Positions 10,571 to 21,691 of a stretch of 64,000 nt of DNA are shown piece after piece. The stretch is taken from assembly GCF_002288925.2 (NCBI RefSeq), contig NW_022098021.1:2891974-2955973 (forward strand). Direction: 5' to 3'. The notes under the pieces are model-generated. The model had not been told where the DNA came from. It saw only the letters and a program-made list of their open reading frames with translations, and searched no databases. Numbering within the stretch: position 1 is the stretch's first letter; the number at the start of each line of letters is the position of its first letter. The position numbers were made by a program, and so were the translations under genes. This DNA is from Delphinapterus leucas (lineage: Eukaryota; Chordata; Mammalia; Artiodactyla; Monodontidae).

Positions 10571-10820
10571 GGCTCAGATGACAGAGCTGAACGGAAAGAC
10601 GGAAACAGACTGAAGGGAGAAACTCTCATTGCCGGGGCCACGGACAAAGCCTCTGCTCTTTGCAGTGGTCCAGCTTGGACAGCATAGTCAGGGCGGGTCG
10701 GGGGGCAGCTGGGAGCAGACTGGCCGCTCACAATCGAAGGACACTGTCCTTGGAAGGGCACGTGTGACTGGGGAGACTCTAATGGTGGGCGATCCGGGAG
10801 AGAGCCACGTTCCAAGTCAG

Positions 10821-10886
10821 GAAACCCCCGCTGACTGTTTCGCTTTGGGCAAAGAAACTCCAACTGACCGTTTCACTTTGGGCAAA
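10821..10886. repeat. 33-bp direct tandem duplication
   Basis: Two adjacent 33-bp copies (10821-10853 and 10854-10886) begin gaaac and end ctttgggcaaa, differing at a few positions. They lie about 250 bp upstream of the C1QTNF9 start codon. Confidence 0.85.
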
Positions 10887-10989
10887 CCCCTCCTTGCAGC
10901 CAGAGGAGAGATTAATGCTCCCCTCACAGGGCTACTGTAAAAACCAAATTGGAGCACACTGTGCATGAAAGCACATTTTGAACAGTAGA

Positions 10990-11365
10990 GCAAACATGGA
11001 ATTAGCATTTGCTCCAGCAATCCCACTTCCGGGCATACACGCAAAAGAACCGAGGGCAGGGACTCCCGCAGATATTTCTACGCCCACGTTCACAGCAGCA
11101 ATGCTGTCCACCATCGCTAAAAGGTGGAAACAACCCACGTGTCCATTGATGCATGAATGGATAAACAAAATGTGGTCCACCCACATGATGGATATGATTC
11201 AGCCTTAAAAAGGAGGGAAATTCTGACACAGGCTACAACATGGGTGAACCTTAAAGACACTGTGCTCAGTGAGCTAGGCCAGTCACAAGTGGGCAAATGC
11301 TGTGTGATTCCACTTACATGAGGTACTGAGAATAGTCAAATTCAGAGACAGAGAGTAGAAAAGTT
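10990..11365 (+). mobile_element. Old LINE-1 fragment (ORF2 end / 3'UTR)
   Basis: Diverged but recognisable L1 text: 'ccagcaatcccacttccggg', 'gcaaaagaaccgagggcagg', 'aaaaggtggaaacaaccca', 'tgaatggataaacaaaatgtgg', 'attcagccttaaaaaggag', 'tgattccacttacatgagg'. It is a mammalian-wide L1 relic with a dead reading frame. Confidence 0.85.
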
Positions 11366-11367
11366 GG

Positions 11368-11775
11368 TTCCAGAACCACTGCAATAAGGTAAAGATCAGA
11401 AAAAAATTGAGTCACACAAATTTCTTGGTTTCCAGGTCATATCAAAGTTATGTTTATACCATACCGTAGTCCATTAAGTGTGCATAGCCTTATGTTGAAA
11501 AACAATGTACATACCTTAATTTTAAAAATACTTTATTGCTGAAAAACGCTAACCGTTGTCTGAGGCTTCAGCAGTAGCGGTAGTAACATCAAAGATCACA
11601 GGTCATCAGAACAAATGTAATGGTGATGAAAAAGTTTGAAATACTGTGAGAATTACCCAAATGGAACACAGAGAGACAAAGTGAGCAAATGCTCAATGTA
11701 GGGCTGCCACAAATGTTTAGTTTGTGACAAAACGCGCTGTCTGTGAAGCGCAATAAAGCAACGTGTGCCTATATG
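11368..11775 (+). mobile_element. Tigger1-type DNA transposon, internally deleted
   Basis: The left part (ggttccagaaccactgcaat, 'tttcttggtttccagg', 'gtagtccattaagtgtgcat', 'acatacctta') and the right part ('gtagtaacatcaaagatcac', 'agagacaaagtgagcaaatg', 'tctgtgaagcgcaataaagc') match the two ends of Tigger1. The transposase middle is missing, so this is a non-autonomous deletion derivative. Confidence 0.75.
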
Positions 11776-12689
11776 CATAGTAACAAAAACTAGAAGCAAA
11801 TATATCCAAACGCACGTGGTGGTTTCGGAATGGTGAGGTTATGGGAGCTTATCTCTTTTTAAAATGCTTTTTTAAAGTGCCTATAAAACTATTTCTACAT
11901 ATACATTTTTAAAACCCAGCTAGACTGTCATCCAGAGGGTCACATCGCCGTCATATGGAAGCCTCCATGAGCCTCAGGGTGCAGCTTGATGCAAATAGAA
12001 GTATTTGGGGACGGAAGGACAGATGTTTCCCTTTAAAATCACAAAGTTACGCCATTTCAGGAAATTGACTTGCGTTTTCTTAGAGCCAAATTCCATAAAT
12101 AACCTACACCTTCCTCTTCTGTTTAACTCAGAAGTGACTGGTCCTAGTCAAATCAAACTTGCACAGACCAACCTCTGCAGGGGGTCTAGATTTTTCCCTT
12201 TTAATTGTTTCAAAATGTGTTACAATTATTCCAGTAATAAAAAGGATCAGGAGCTCCTATAGGTGTCAAATTGGGATAAACTCCATTTTGCTCTCCAGCC
12301 AGAGAAGAGCTGAGATAAAAGCAAACATCCATCCTTCTGTGATTCTTACCCTGGTTCTGCACACCTGACACGGGCGGAGATGTATCACCCCAGGCCCGGC
12401 AGGTAGACAAACTTCAACAAAGGATCATGAATAAAGGAACATGCTTTGCTCCCAAAGAAGCAGTGAGATAAGCTGTGGCACCATCTCTAAAGAAAAAATT
12501 TTTCAAGAAGGACATGACGGTTTGCACAAGGAATAGAGTAGAAATTACATTCATGTGTTATTTTCCAAAATAAAAAGTTACATTTGCGTTTCTCACAAAG
12601 CCTCTGGCTGGCTCCTCAGTTTCAATGTTTAATTCCTACTTCTGGTGTTTCTCCAGAGTGCACTGGAGCTAGGACGCCGTCTGTCTCCC

Positions 12690-12940
12690 ATCCTTCCCTC
12701 CCCGGCTTCCACCTTCCCTCTTGTCTTCTCTGGATCACTGCCCCCCCTGCCCTGCCCCTTCTCCACGCAGCACCTAGACTAGCGTCACTTACAGGTAACA
12801 GCTTGAAGAGAGCAACTGCATCTTCCTACCTTCTTATTTTCAGCACTCACAGTCAAATATCTGTTGAGTGGTTGAATAAATGAATGACAGTGAATAAATA
12901 AATGAATGAATGAATGAATAAATAAATATTATCCTGGTTC
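12690..12940 (+). repeat. L2-like fragment ending in AATG/AAAT microsatellite
   Basis: The text around 12820-12890 resembles the L2 3' end ('aatatctgttgagtggttgaataaatgaatga'). It passes into a tandem gaataaataaatgaatgaatgaat run at about 12888-12930. Boundaries approximate. Confidence 0.5.
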
Positions 12941-14749
12941 CAACCACATGCAAATCTTCACCAGGGAGGTGGCTGGATGTTACCATCATCAGTGGTAACA
13001 GAAATGTTGGTTGGCACGTGGCTGCCCACAATAGACTCATTTCCCAGCCACCCCTGCAGCCCAGGTATCACCGTGAAACTAGATTTTGGCCAGTGGGAAG
13101 TGGGTAAAAGTGACATGTGCACCTGATGGGCCAGGACCTTCACGGGAAGGGGTGCGCCCTCCCTCATGAACTGGAGGGCAACACTTTGGGGACAGAGAAA
13201 TCCTGGTCTCTGATGACAACACAGACCAGCCCTGCCCTCCCAGCCCATCTTTGACGTGAGAGAGAAACACACGTGCTGCTAACCTGCCCAAGCCTGTTAT
13301 TTAGGTTCCCTCCTGGAGCTAACCTAAGTTTTGATGGATGCAAGGCTTCAGCTGTCAAAGGTGTGCGTGCTCATCCAAAGTGAGGAGGGTTTGACATCTG
13401 TAGTCACTCAGCCCAACAAAGTTGCTGAGGACCCACTGGGTCAAAAACCCTTCAGGTGATACATTAAAAATCCCACAGCAGGCCCTGCCTTAGACAGAGC
13501 AATACAGTCCGTGTGAACGCAAAGAGAATGGACACAGTCCTTCTGTTGAATGTCAAGTCGGGGGGAAGGAGGGACCCTGGGAAGCCCCTGTGACCCCACA
13601 AACCTGACATACGGAAATGGTTAGGGGCAGAGGGATACAGACTGCAAATGGCTTTGGAGTCACTGTTTGTTAGACCCAAATAAAATAGGTTCTTACTTCC
13701 TATTTCTGGGTTGTTTCTCCTATGCTTGACCTACATTCTCCTTCACTACTGAATTTCTTTCTGAAAGGTTACTCAGGGCCCCTCCTGATTAATTTTCTCC
13801 AAGGACAAGATTAATTGTCCCTAATTCACGGCCAAGATTAAAGGTTTCTACTCTTCATCATTCTTACTTTCCCAAATACAGAGATTTAATAAAGACCTGC
13901 CAGAACCCAGCTGAGCAATCTTTACTGCGTCTCCAAACCTCTAGCCTCTAAAGGTTGCAAAAAATGCAAGGGATGAGTGAACCCAGCATCCCTCCCAGAC
14001 GTGACAGTCCAAGAACCTAAATCTCCAAATTGCCTTCATTGAATACATTTTCTTCCACTTTCTCTATACTTTGTACATATGTATTTCTTCTTCAACATAT
14101 GCTGAAGGCCTTGTTTTAAACTACACTGGGTAAGTTAGTATTGCCACGAATATACAAATGTACATGTTAACGTTTGTGCAAAATAATCCATGGGCTTCTC
14201 TAGAAAGCTCTCTAGAAAGGTCTGCTAATTCTCATGATTTATGCTACGGTTTCATCCCTCCTCGCAGCCAGTCTGCAGAGTTCTAGCAGAAGAGCTTCAA
14301 AATCTGCCTCCGTCTCTTGTTTAGCCTCTTAAGAATGTATTTCAGAACTGGCTTAACCCCTTTCCTACCCAAAGCCCTGTAGACAGATACCTACTTCAGC
14401 AGGATTATCACACACCAGTAATACAAGAGCTGCTTTAGGACTCTGACGCCTTAAACTGAATTTAAAGAAATGGTTTCCTAAGGCTCTTACCTGAACCCCA
14501 GGGCTGCAGGCGGCACGCAGGTGCTATGCAAACAAGGAATCAGGAGCAAACTAAATAAAAATCACACCTTCCTGCCACACAATTCCCTAGTGGATGGATC
14601 TGCAAAACAGCAGGAAGGGGAGGGAACAAGTAAGCACAAGGTGTCCTGGAAGAACTTCAAAAGTTGAGGCAACACTTGAGCCAGGGGCATCTTCCAGCAA
14701 CACCACTTAGTTCAGCCAATTTAGCTCCTTCTTTCCGTCCTTTTAATTT

Positions 14750-15195
14750 TATTTTTTGATTTATTTTAATTATTATTTTTAACAACTTTATTGGAGTATA
14801 ATTGCATTACAATGGTGTGTTAGCTTCTGCTTTATAACAAAGTGAATCAGCTATACATATACATACATCCCCATGTCCCCTCCTACCCTCCCTATCCCGC
14901 CCCTCTAGGTGGTCACAAAGCACCGAGCTGATCTCCCTGTGCTATGTGGCTGCTTCCCACTAGCTATCTATTTTACATCTGGTAGTGTATATATGTCCAT
15001 GCCACTCTCTCACTTCGTCCCAGCTTCCCCTCTCCCTCCCCATGTCCTCAAGTCCATTCTCTACGTCTGCGTCTTTATTCCTGTCCTGCCCCTAGGTTCT
15101 TCAGAACCTTTTTTTTTTTTTTTTTTAGATATATATGTGTTAGCATACGGTATTCGTTTTTCTCTTTCTGACTTACTTCACTTTGTATGACAGAC
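14750..15195 (-). mobile_element. LINE-1 3' end (artiodactyl/cetacean type)
   Basis: The reverse-complement L1 3' region begins with an AT-rich tail ('aacaactttattggagtataattgc'), then 'gtgttagcttctgctttataacaaagtgaatcagctatac', the characteristic stretch rich in cccctcctaccc, and 'ctgacttacttcactttgtatgacagactct'. A poly-T run interrupts it at 15109-15126. Confidence 0.85.
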
Positions 15196-15460
15196 TCTCG
15201 GTAGCGAGAGAAGGTGAGGCAGCTTCCAGGTGGGTCTGGAGGGAGGAGTCCCCCCGGCAGGTGCTTCCCCTTAGACTGACGTTTGTGCCTTTGCTTCCTC
15301 TCTGCGATCAATCACGAGCTAATAGGACCAAACTGAAGACGATGCTGTTAGGCCTCGATCGGATCCCGGACCCTTAGAACTGACATCACTTAACTAGATC
15401 TCTCTGACTCTGTGTAGTTCCTTTTAGTGTAGGCATTCGACTGCCTAAGAGTTTAATGCC

Positions 15461-15461
15461 T

Positions 15462-15530
<69 letters not shown>
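15461..15530. repeat. (TC)n(CA)n compound microsatellite
   Basis: A long ctctct run passes directly into cacaca and ends at 'cggcac'. A pure, probably polymorphic dinucleotide repeat. Confidence 0.95.
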
Positions 15531-15531
<1 letters not shown>

Positions 15532-17344
15532 CACTAAGAAAAACATAGTGCAACTATTTTTTCAATCCCATGTGATCACTGATTCTTATCTTCTCCCATC
15601 AGTGTCTATTAACATTGATTTCTGACTTAAAAATAGCATCGAGAGAACAAATGCACCCAATGCTGTTTCTCACAGAACCAACTCTGAGAGCCAAGCTGGA
15701 ATGCAGAGGCCCCAGGGAGAGTGGGGTGCAGGGAGAGTCCCCCCTGAACAGAGGTAAATCCCCTACCCTTACTGTGCCTCAGTTTCCTTCTCTGTATGGC
15801 AGGCAAAACAGTACCAGCATCACAGGGCAGTGGCGGGGTTTAATTACGTCACAGGTTAAGGACCTGGCCTCTTGACCCCTAACTCCGCCCGGACACCTGG
15901 GTCCTTCCTCAGGGGCAGGCGTGTGGGCAGCATTCGGCCCTGCGGACAGTCTCTTCCTTCTGCCCTCCTGTCCCCTTCCCCACCCCAGGCCGCTTCCCCC
16001 TTCTCTGCCTCGCTCAGGGCTGAGGCGGGGGCCCCAGGTGCACCTTCACCCCCAGCTGCCTGCTCTCTGCTCAGCCCTCCCCCATCTGCATCCCAGCCCC
16101 GTGCTTCCACCGGGTGGTCCAGACAGTCACAGACCCACCCTCCACGCCATCCCTTCCTGTATCCGATTATGGCAGCAGCGGCCAGCACCCACCCAGGTGA
16201 TGACGGGCACCTGCATCCTCGCCGAGCATCCTGACAGCGGCCTTCTCTCCTTTCTCATTGTCTCTTTGCTGGATTCTGTCTCGCCAGTCATCCCCCTGCC
16301 TCTGGTTTTAAGTCCGCCTTTTCTCTGCCCCTGGAGCAGCTCTCCTCGCCTAGACTCCGCCCGGTACAAGCCAGCGCCCCGGCCCGCAGCCCTGAGATGG
16401 ACCTTCCACCATGGGTGTCTCAACTCCCATCGCACTTGGATCCCAGCAGCTCACCCAGGGATGCTCGGGGCTCCCCCTCAGGGGTCTGCGTGGGCCCTCC
16501 CTCCTGCCCCAACCCACCCCGGAAAGGCCCCCATCCCTAAAATCCTTCTAGAACTCAAATGTTTACAATGCACGTTGCGTTCTAGTAATGCTCTACGTGC
16601 TCGCCCCCCCTGGAGCACACGCCCCATGGGAGGATCGCCCGTTTCACCGTCTGTCTGGTGCCCGGTGGGACAGTGGCTCCCGGGCTGGGCCATCTCCCCG
16701 GAACCCCTCTGAGGACGGCCCTACCCTCAGCCCTCTCCTCCCTCCACGGGGTGCCCTCCTGAGCTGCGAGAACTGCCCTCCGAGGGGGGGTTAGGTTCCA
16801 GAGCTTCCACACCCCTGACCCCCTAAGCAAAGCCCCTTCAGTCCAGCCCAAGGAGGGGAGCCGAAGGCCGTTACAGTAAACAACTGAGCAGGGGCGCTGC
16901 GGCAACCTTCGTGGGGATGCTTTCCTGATGACGGTCACAGCAACAATGGGCTATTTGCTTAACTTTGCGGAGCTGTTAATTAGGGAAGGAAATTCTTATC
17001 CAGCCCACTCACCAAGGCTAAGTGAGTGGGGCCACCTGCGGATCTGGAACCACCGGGAAGGGCCCGCATCTGCCTCGTGCCCCCGGGAGCCAGAGCTGTG
17101 CTTCTCACTCCAGTTTTGGCTTTGCCAGTCTCATTCCGATATTTGGTGGCTTCTTTCGAGTCGAGTGGCCGCTCTCTGTTCCCCTCAGGGCCTTCCTTCT
17201 CCTGCACCCACCCCAGCAGTTTTCATCAGTTCATTAATGGATGATTTTTTGCTGAAAAGAAATCTGTCAGTGTCCAGGCAGAGAAGGAGCTGCAAATCCT
17301 AGAAAGCCTCCTAGCACTCACTCTCCATTTAAAATATATGTTAC

Positions 17345-17553
17345 GGGGCTTCCCTGGTGGCGCAGTGGTTGAGAGTCCGCCTGCCGAGGCAGGGGACACG
17401 GGTTCGAGCCCCGGTCCGGCAAGATCCCACATGCCGCGGAGTGGCTGGGCCCGTGAGCCATGGCCGCTGAGCCTGCGCGTCCGGAGCCTGTGCTCCGCAA
17501 CGGGAGAGGCCACAGCGGTGAGAGGCCCACGTACTGAAAAAAAAAAAAAAAAA
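17345..17553 (+). mobile_element. tRNA-derived SINE (CHR-2-like, young)
   Basis: The element starts ggggcttccctggtggcgca and contains 'gggttcgagccccggtccgg', 'ggctgggcccgtgagccatgg' and 'gcgcgtccggagcctgtgct', ending in an A-rich tail. It is close to the copy at 19185. Its tail merges into a TA/CA microsatellite at 17556-17604. Confidence 0.92.
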
Positions 17554-17555
17554 TA

Positions 17556-17604
17556 AATATATATATATATATATATGTAACACACACACACACACACACA
17601 CACT
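17556..17604. repeat. (TA)n and (CA)n microsatellite
   Basis: An atatat run followed by cacaca, abutting the SINE tail. On the minus strand the CA part reads as a TG run just past the proposed SPATA13 polyadenylation signal, where a GT-rich downstream element would be expected. Confidence 0.9.
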
Positions 17605-17639
17605 CCAATGCATTACTACAGCCAGTTTGGTAAATTAAC

Positions 17640-17645
17640 TTTAAT
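17640..17645 (-). terminator. SPATA13: Candidate SPATA13 polyadenylation signal (ATTAAA)
   Basis: The plus-strand 'tttaat' reads ATTAAA on the minus strand. About 35-60 nt further on lies a pure TG run (complement of the CA repeat at 17581-17604), fitting a downstream GU-rich element. It is a variant signal and not proven. Confidence 0.4.
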
Positions 17646-19184
17646 ATACAGATACAAAACAACAAATATAGATTCACAGCATTTACAAGAAATCATTCAA
17701 ATAACATTGTAAATTTTTTTTTTTTTTTTTACAAAAACTTCAGAGAAAATACGTATCACGTTACAGCGATCCTGCACAACCCAATCCAGCTGTCAACAGC
17801 CGCTCCGTCAGTCTGGAAGCTGTCACTCGACCTATACAGACAACGTCACCTTGATGCCAGGGAGTTAGCACTGAGGGAACAGGTCACCTTGCGAAGCAGG
17901 TAAGTCAAACACTGTGGACGCTAATATTTACGAAAAGAGACCGACTGGTAAATTACAGAATCAGTCACAGTATTTTCTAAATTCAAGTGTCAGATACCTA
18001 ATAAACAACTGAAGGCAGTAATGTTAAGTTTGTTGTTACTAAATACGCATCCGATATTTATGCTCCTGGGTTTGTTTGTTTTCTTCAAGATCACAGTTTC
18101 CACTTATTATTTTCCGAATCTTTTGGACTCCACCTTCGCTGCATCCATCCCGAGAAGGGCAGCACCTGCCAGGTGAAACTTTAACAGGGAGAACTTGCGG
18201 GCTAAGCTTATTACAGGGACAACTGCTTTGGGGCAGTCTGGCCTTCTCGATGTGTGCCTGGCATCCCTGGCCTGTGAGCCACATTTATCCACGCTTGTTG
18301 GCACCGGACTGTGAGGGACACGTCTGTTTTTCCTCTCCTCAACAAAATATTACACCGCGATTTCTTCCCTAACTCAGGTGGTCGGGTTTTTCTATCCTGG
18401 CTTGGTGACTAGGTTGATCTGCACTGAGGAGAATCAGCAGTCTGGGCCCGTAGAGATTCCCAACCGATAAAATGCCGGTGCGTGGCTTTTACAAAAGATT
18501 TCTATTGTGAAACAGGTTTTGAATTAAATGTACTTTTGCTCTGTGTCTAGACAACAGCAATGTAGGATTGAGGGGATTTTCTGAACAGGCATGGAGCTCA
18601 GTCCTCGTATTACGAATAAAAAGGCACGATGATATTCAGAAGGAATGTGGAGATGGGGGTGAAATGTTTTCAACTACAAAATCAGGTCTACGGCAGGGGG
18701 TGGGAAGAGATCAGATGTACCGAGAGCAAGAGACACAGGTGTCCCAGGAAAGCCCTGGCAAATCCCCGCCACTCTTCTTCCAGTTTGCAGGCCAAAGACA
18801 AAGAATGCCACTTCTCCAGGACTCCACAGATATTCTGTTGTACGACTGCTTACAATCTACTGCAAGGTTGTTATACATGTTAGGCATCATCAAAAACCGA
18901 GAAGGCTGCTTTGGACCTGAGGCCATTTCAAAGGTCTTTCAACAGAGTTGGCAAACTCTGAAACATGATAGAGTAAGTGAAATTCATCAAAATCTTATGC
19001 CATCTTTATTTGGGGGGGGGCGTGGGCCACCGATACCACGCAGTGTAGTGTTAAAAAGAGAAAAAGACAGACAGAGAAAGCGAGATTCCCAGTGAAATTC
19101 ATACACAACCTGTACAGGGAGTCTCTTCGTTTTTTCTCTTTTTCTCTCCAAGTGGAACATGCGAGAAATCAACAAGGAAGTTCA

Positions 19185-19396
19185 GGGCTTCCCTGGTGGC
19201 GCAGTGGTTGGGGGTCCGCCTGCCGATGCAGGGGACACGGGTTCGTGCCCCGGTCTGGGCAGATCCCACATGCCGCGGAGCGGCTGGGCCCGTGAGCCAT
19301 GGCCGCTGAGCCTGCGCGTCCGGAGCCTGTGCTCCGCAACGGGAGAGACCACAACAGTAAGAGGCCCGCGTACCGCAAAAAAAAAAAAAAAAAAAG
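19185..19396 (+). mobile_element. tRNA-derived SINE (CHR-2-like) in the SPATA13 3'UTR, antisense
   Basis: The element runs from gggcttccctggtggcgca through 'gggttcgtgccccggtctggg' and 'gcgcgtccggagcctgtgct' to a long A tail. The 10-bp duplication aaggaagttc at 19174-19183 and 19397-19406 marks the insertion. It lies opposite to the SPATA13 transcript. Confidence 0.93.
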
Positions 19397-21512
19397 AAGG
19401 AAGTTCTGCAAATGTAAAAACAGAACACCGAGCCATCTACCCTGTAGAGAACGCAGGCATTTGCTAATAAACCCAAGCTAGACACACAGACTTAAAGAGG
19501 ACAAAGGACGTTCTATCCTTTTAAACGCATTTTAGCAATTTTCAAATCACCTGGAAATCCAAGCAGGAGCCACCTAGGATGGACATCTGACCAAGGGACT
19601 GTCACCACGTGCCCTGGTGTCCATGCTTCCTGCTCCTCTGTTGGGAAGCTTGAGGGGAGGAAGGGGGAGCCAGGAGTCAGGGCTCGGCCGAGAGACAGAC
19701 CAGGGCTGCCGACAGTACGTCCAGCCCTTTGTCCCTGTGCTCTGGACAACGGGGGAGATGGGGGCCCTCTGGGTGCTTCTGCACTGCAGGTGAGTCCTCA
19801 CTGGAAATATAACATGAGCAACTGATTTTCTTTACTTCCTCAAAGTAATTCTATTAAAAAAAAAAAAAAAAAGCAACCCAACTGTTCACAACTGCCGTAT
19901 AAACAAACAACTCTGTTTAGCACAGAGGTCCGACAATGTTTGCTGAGGCGGCCCACGAAAAGCATATTAAGCATAGTATTCAAAATGTATCATTATGTCT
20001 TGTTAGTAAAAAGGTCAGTTATATAAATGCAACGGAAATTGAGAAGTCTATTCAGAAAGGAAACACACACACACACACGCGGACCCACGGCACCTCCCGA
20101 GGAGCTTCCTCACAGAAGCGGCTTCCGTGCCGGGACCTGGGCCCCGAGGTCCGCAGAGGCAGCACCGCCTGGGTCCCCCCGCCCCCCGGGAACAGCTCTG
20201 GGTGTGAGGAGGAGGGGGCCCACACCTGGAGTCTCAGGTGTCCCCTCTGTTAGGACCATACAGGTGTGTTTATTCTCAAGCAGGGACTGGGTAGAAAAGA
20301 GAACTTTTGAGGTTTCAACACCAAAAAGAGGTTCCCGAGTAGAAAACCACAAGACATGTAACAGGACCCCCGCCCGGTGCATAAGGTCAATGGAAAGGTG
20401 TCTCTCTGGCAGAGCCTGTTTCCTCCCGGCACGTTTAAAAGCCATTTTCATCAAAATTTACCATCGAGAAAAGGCAAGGAGGTTGCTGCCGACCGGCGTC
20501 AGCCGCGTGGCCTTCGCTAGAGCGGGCTGCTCTCTCTGAGTCTGGATCTATTTCGTGAGGTCTCTTCCATACGGAACCTATCTTCAGAAACCTGTCGACA
20601 TGCTAATCATGGCACGGCTGGCACTACTGCTCGGGGGCGTGGGATAAAGTTGGCTTCAAACATGGAGGAAGCAGGACCCTTGAGCCTCGTGGTTTTCAGT
20701 GGAAGAAGGTACGTGTCACTGTCCCTTGATCGGCGAGGACAGAGGCAGAGGGAGGAACAGGCACACGGATGCTCTAAGGACACGTTTCAACTGGGAGATC
20801 TGCACGTTCACTTCGTCCTCAAACGAAATGAAACCGGTTTTCCCACTGAAGTGCACACGCGTGAAGTTTCTCAGGTTTCTGCTCGGGGAGTGGCACGCGG
20901 GCAGGGACAAGTATACAAAGCCAGCAGCGGGCTCCCTGCCCCCTGAGAGCAACGGCGTCTATGGAGCGCGTGGGTCTCTGTGCACCGCGGGCCCTGGACC
21001 ACGGGCGCAGGAGCCTGCGGGAGAGGCCGGCCCACCATTTGGCGACTGCGTGGATGAGGAAGACGCCAGGGGACCCCAGGGCCCCGACGGGGCTGCGGTC
21101 ACCGCCCGCCGCCCCGTGACCCCGGCACTCCCCCTCCCCTTCAAGACCGAAGGCAAAGTGGCCCTGCCCATCCTCCTCGGGGAGCCCCTCCCGGGGCCTG
21201 GACTGCAGCTCGTCCTCGGCGATGCTCCCGGCTCCTCGCCCAGCATCTCCAGAGCCCACTCCGATTCCCCGGCTCCGGCCGCCTCGGTGGGCTCACGGCG
21301 GGGAGCGGTCCAGGGGACACTGGAGCTGTGCGTCATGACCCCCCTCCCTCCCGAGAAGGCAGCTGGGCCTCTGTGACCACAGGCGAGGCCAGGTCCTCCT
21401 CACTGCGTCCCCAGGAGAGGTTTTCAGCACCGGATCCCTGTGCCACGTGCGGAGTAGACTCCTTGGACGGGGCCCAGGAGGGGCACGGGGGCCCCTCTTC
21501 CCGGTCCCCGCG

Positions 21513-21691
21513 TCACTTCCTGAAGGGGGTGAGCTTGTTGAAGGTGTGCCAGAACAGCGACGGCTTCCTCTTGGGCTCCGCCAGGGCGAACACCTGCTGT
21601 TGCGGCAGGCTGGCGGGCACGGTGACGTGGCGCTGATGGACCGGCCGCAGGCTCTGGAGCGGGGGGGCCGAGGGGCATCCTCCACCGTAGC
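21513..21691 (-). CDS. SPATA13: SPATA13 terminal coding exon and stop
   Basis: The exon starts after CTGCATCAG and encodes [40 protein letters not shown] and [18 protein letters not shown], ending at the TGA at 21515-21513. The basic, conserved [15 protein letters not shown] end is the ASEF2 C-terminal region, thought to contact the SH3 domain. The middle ([14 protein letters not shown]) is more diverged than the end. Confidence 0.95.

Larger units (their letters stand above)
10587..17604. other. Intergenic region between C1QTNF9 and SPATA13
   Basis: The region contains a 33-bp tandem duplication, an old L1 fragment, a Tigger1-type element, an AATG/AAAT microsatellite, an artiodactyl L1 3' end, a TC/CA microsatellite, MIR/L2-like fragments and a CHR SINE. 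The C1QTNF9 promoter and noncoding first exon must lie somewhere upstream of 10586, but I cannot place them. The 263-codon plus-strand frame at 15921-16712 is proline-rich, follows GC content and is not called a gene. Confidence 0.6.
17620..21512 (-). other. SPATA13: SPATA13 3' untranslated region (inferred)
   Basis: The region from the SPATA13 stop codon (21513) to a minus-strand ATTAAA signal at 17645-17640 is a plausible single long 3'UTR of about 3.9 kb. Downstream of that signal lies a TG-run typical of cleavage sites. Alternative AATAAA signals on the minus strand occur at 19010-19005 and near 20270, so shorter forms are possible. A CHR SINE is inserted in antisense at 19185-19396. Plus-strand frames here, such as 18568-19095 and 20699-21376, look like chance. 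The extent is inferred from signals only. Confidence 0.5.

Noticed and set aside
12945..13330. Possible interspersed repeat
   Set aside because: Some phrases look familiar from LTR or DNA transposon relics, but I could not assign a family with confidence.
15921..16712. 263-codon plus-strand frame
   Set aside because: Proline/serine-rich, no domain or homologue recognised, overlaps open frames in the other strand, and the region looks like low-complexity intergenic DNA.
20699..21376. 225-codon plus-strand frame
   Set aside because: It lies antisense in the SPATA13 3'UTR, with no recognisable protein features.
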